DNA from: an uncultured Pseudomonadota bacterium
GTDB taxonomy: Bacteria; Bdellovibrionota_B; Oligoflexia; Oligoflexales; CAILAO01
DNA length: 13,325 nucleotides
Assembly: GCA_903832105.1 (NCBI GenBank)
Contig: CAILAO010000953.1
Location: 1-13,325, forward strand
Reading direction: 5' to 3'
Made by a program: the position numbers and the translations under genes. Under the pieces are notes generated by a model. The model was not told the origin of the DNA, ran no database searches, and saw nothing but the letters and a program-made list of their open reading frames with translations. Every line of letters begins with the position of its first letter. Within the stretch, counting starts at the first letter, position 1. Of this stretch, positions 12,505 to 13,325 are shown piece after piece.

Positions 12505-13325
12505 ATGAAATTTATTGATTCAACAGAAATCCATATTCGCGCCGGCGATGGTGGCCGAGGCACGGTCAGCTTTTTTAGGGCGAGGAACAAACCAAAACTT
12601 GGAGCTGATGGTGGGGATGGAGGTTTTGGGGGAAGCGTCGTTCTGGTGGGGAACCCCCAATTAAACACCTTGAGCAGCCTTCGTTATAAACGCCTTTATC
12701 AAGCAGAATCTGGAGAACGTGGCGGTTCCAACGGTCGCACTGGACGTTCAGGTGAAGATTTAATGATAGCTGTCCCGCTAGGAACAATCGTGATTGATGT
12801 TAAAACCAGCGAGCAGCTTTGTGAAATTTTAAACACAGGCGATAAAGTGATTGTAGCTCAAGGAGGACACCGCGGTATTGGGAATAAGCGCTTTTTAAGC
12901 TCCACGCATCAAGCTCCTGAAGAATTTACAACTGGGGGAAAAGGTGAGGAACGTTTTCTTCGACTTGATCTTAAACTTCTTGCAGATGTAGGACTTGCTG
13001 GGCTACCTAACGCCGGGAAATCGACGCTACTAAGTCGCATCAGCGCAGCCAAACCGAAGATTGCAGACTATCCATTTACGACGCTGACACCTCATCTTGG
13101 AGTTGTTGATCTTGATGACGGAGGTGATTCTTGGGGAAAGTCATTTGTTGTCGCGGATATTCCCGGACTTATCGAGGGTGCCAGTGAAGGAAAAGGGTTG
13201 GGGCACGCCTTTTTGAAACATCTTGAACGAACGAAGATTATTCTTTTTGTGCTAGACGGTTTTTCTGTCTCAGAAAATGAGACACCTCTCCAAACAGTGA
13301 AAATTTTGCAAAAGGAAATGAAAAA
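12505..13325 (+). CDS. obgE: Obg family GTPase ObgE (partial, 3' end outside the window)
   Basis: The first 273 codons of Obg/CgtA, a large-ribosomal-subunit assembly and stress GTPase. Residues 1 to about 158 form the glycine-rich Obg fold (MKFID, AGDGGRGTVSF, ADGGDGGFGGSV, APEEFTTGGKGEE). The G domain follows with the P-loop GLPNAGKS at 166-173, the switch I stretch DYPFTTLTPHLGVV, DIPG at 218-221 in G3 and the downstream EGASEGKGLGHAFLKHLERT. The reading frame is open to the window edge with no internal stop. The NKxD motif and C-terminal domain should lie beyond it. There is no clear Shine-Dalgarno sequence before the ATG and a terminator ends 20 bases upstream. The start is still set by the conserved MKFID. 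Confidence 0.95.
   Translation, partial: MKFIDSTEIHIRAGDGGRGTVSFFRARNKPKLGADGGDGGFGGSVVLVGNPQLNTLSSLRYKRLYQAESGERGGSNGRTGRSGEDLMIAVPLGTIVIDVKTSEQLCEILNTGDKVIVAQGGHRGIGNKRFLSSTHQAPEEFTTGGKGEERFLRLDLKLLADVGLAGLPNAGKSTLLSRISAAKPKIADYPFTTLTPHLGVVDLDDGGDSWGKSFVVADIPGLIEGASEGKGLGHAFLKHLERTKIILFVLDGFSVSENETPLQTVKILQKEMK

Noticed and set aside
1..13325. CRISPR arrays, insertion sequences, tRNA or rRNA genes
   Set aside because: I saw no regularly spaced direct repeats, transposase-like frames, terminal inverted repeats or cloverleaf/rRNA signatures.

Overview
The window reads as chromosomal DNA of a diderm (Gram-negative-type) bacterium of moderate, slightly AT-rich base composition. The support is a lipoprotein with a signal peptide and lipobox, a ribosomal protein L27 that starts directly at MAHKKAGG without the cleavable N-terminal extension seen in Firmicutes, and the conserved rplU-rpmA-obgE block. 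I cannot fix the lineage. The L27 and L21 sequences do not look like the usual alpha- or gammaproteobacterial versions, and a Bdellovibrionota/deltaproteobacterial-like or PVC-like source is only a guess.

Layout. (1) 50-802: a lone secreted lipoprotein of unknown function with a Pro/Thr-rich linker. (2) 803-1111: a non-coding stretch with an imperfect inverted repeat and a possible promoter. (3) 1112-11445: seven tightly packed genes on the + strand with overlaps or gaps of 0-12 bases, almost certainly one operon. Their order is xanthine-dehydrogenase-family Moco subunit, [2Fe-2S] subunit, FAD subunit, XdhC/CoxI-type Moco-insertion factor, MocA/MobA-type Moco nucleotidyltransferase, a second and different molybdenum hydroxylase (fused [2Fe-2S]-Moco protein of the XdhD / 'selenium-dependent xanthine dehydrogenase' family), and a large Fe-S flavoprotein. 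The last has the domain order of dihydropyrimidine dehydrogenase (PreT-PreA fused). (4) 11446-11828: non-coding, with a candidate terminator, two further hairpins and a promoter. (5) 11829-12407: rplU and rpmA, then an intrinsic terminator. (6) 12505 to the window end: obgE, cut by the window edge.

How the genes may work together. Both molybdenum hydroxylases keep the residues that define a purine-oxidising active site: Glu of GGKE, Arg of the (A/G)xRGFG motif and the catalytic Glu of KGxGE. The three-subunit enzyme has its own FAD subunit. The fused enzyme has no FAD domain, so it needs an electron partner, and the PreT-PreA-like flavoprotein encoded 9 bases downstream is the obvious candidate. 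XdhC and the MocA-like protein would supply modified, inserted Moco to both. My reading is a purine (or related N-heterocycle) redox operon that pairs hydroxylation with a reductase able to reduce a heterocyclic C=C bond. This is inference: no transporter, hydantoinase-type ring-opening enzyme or regulator lies in the window.
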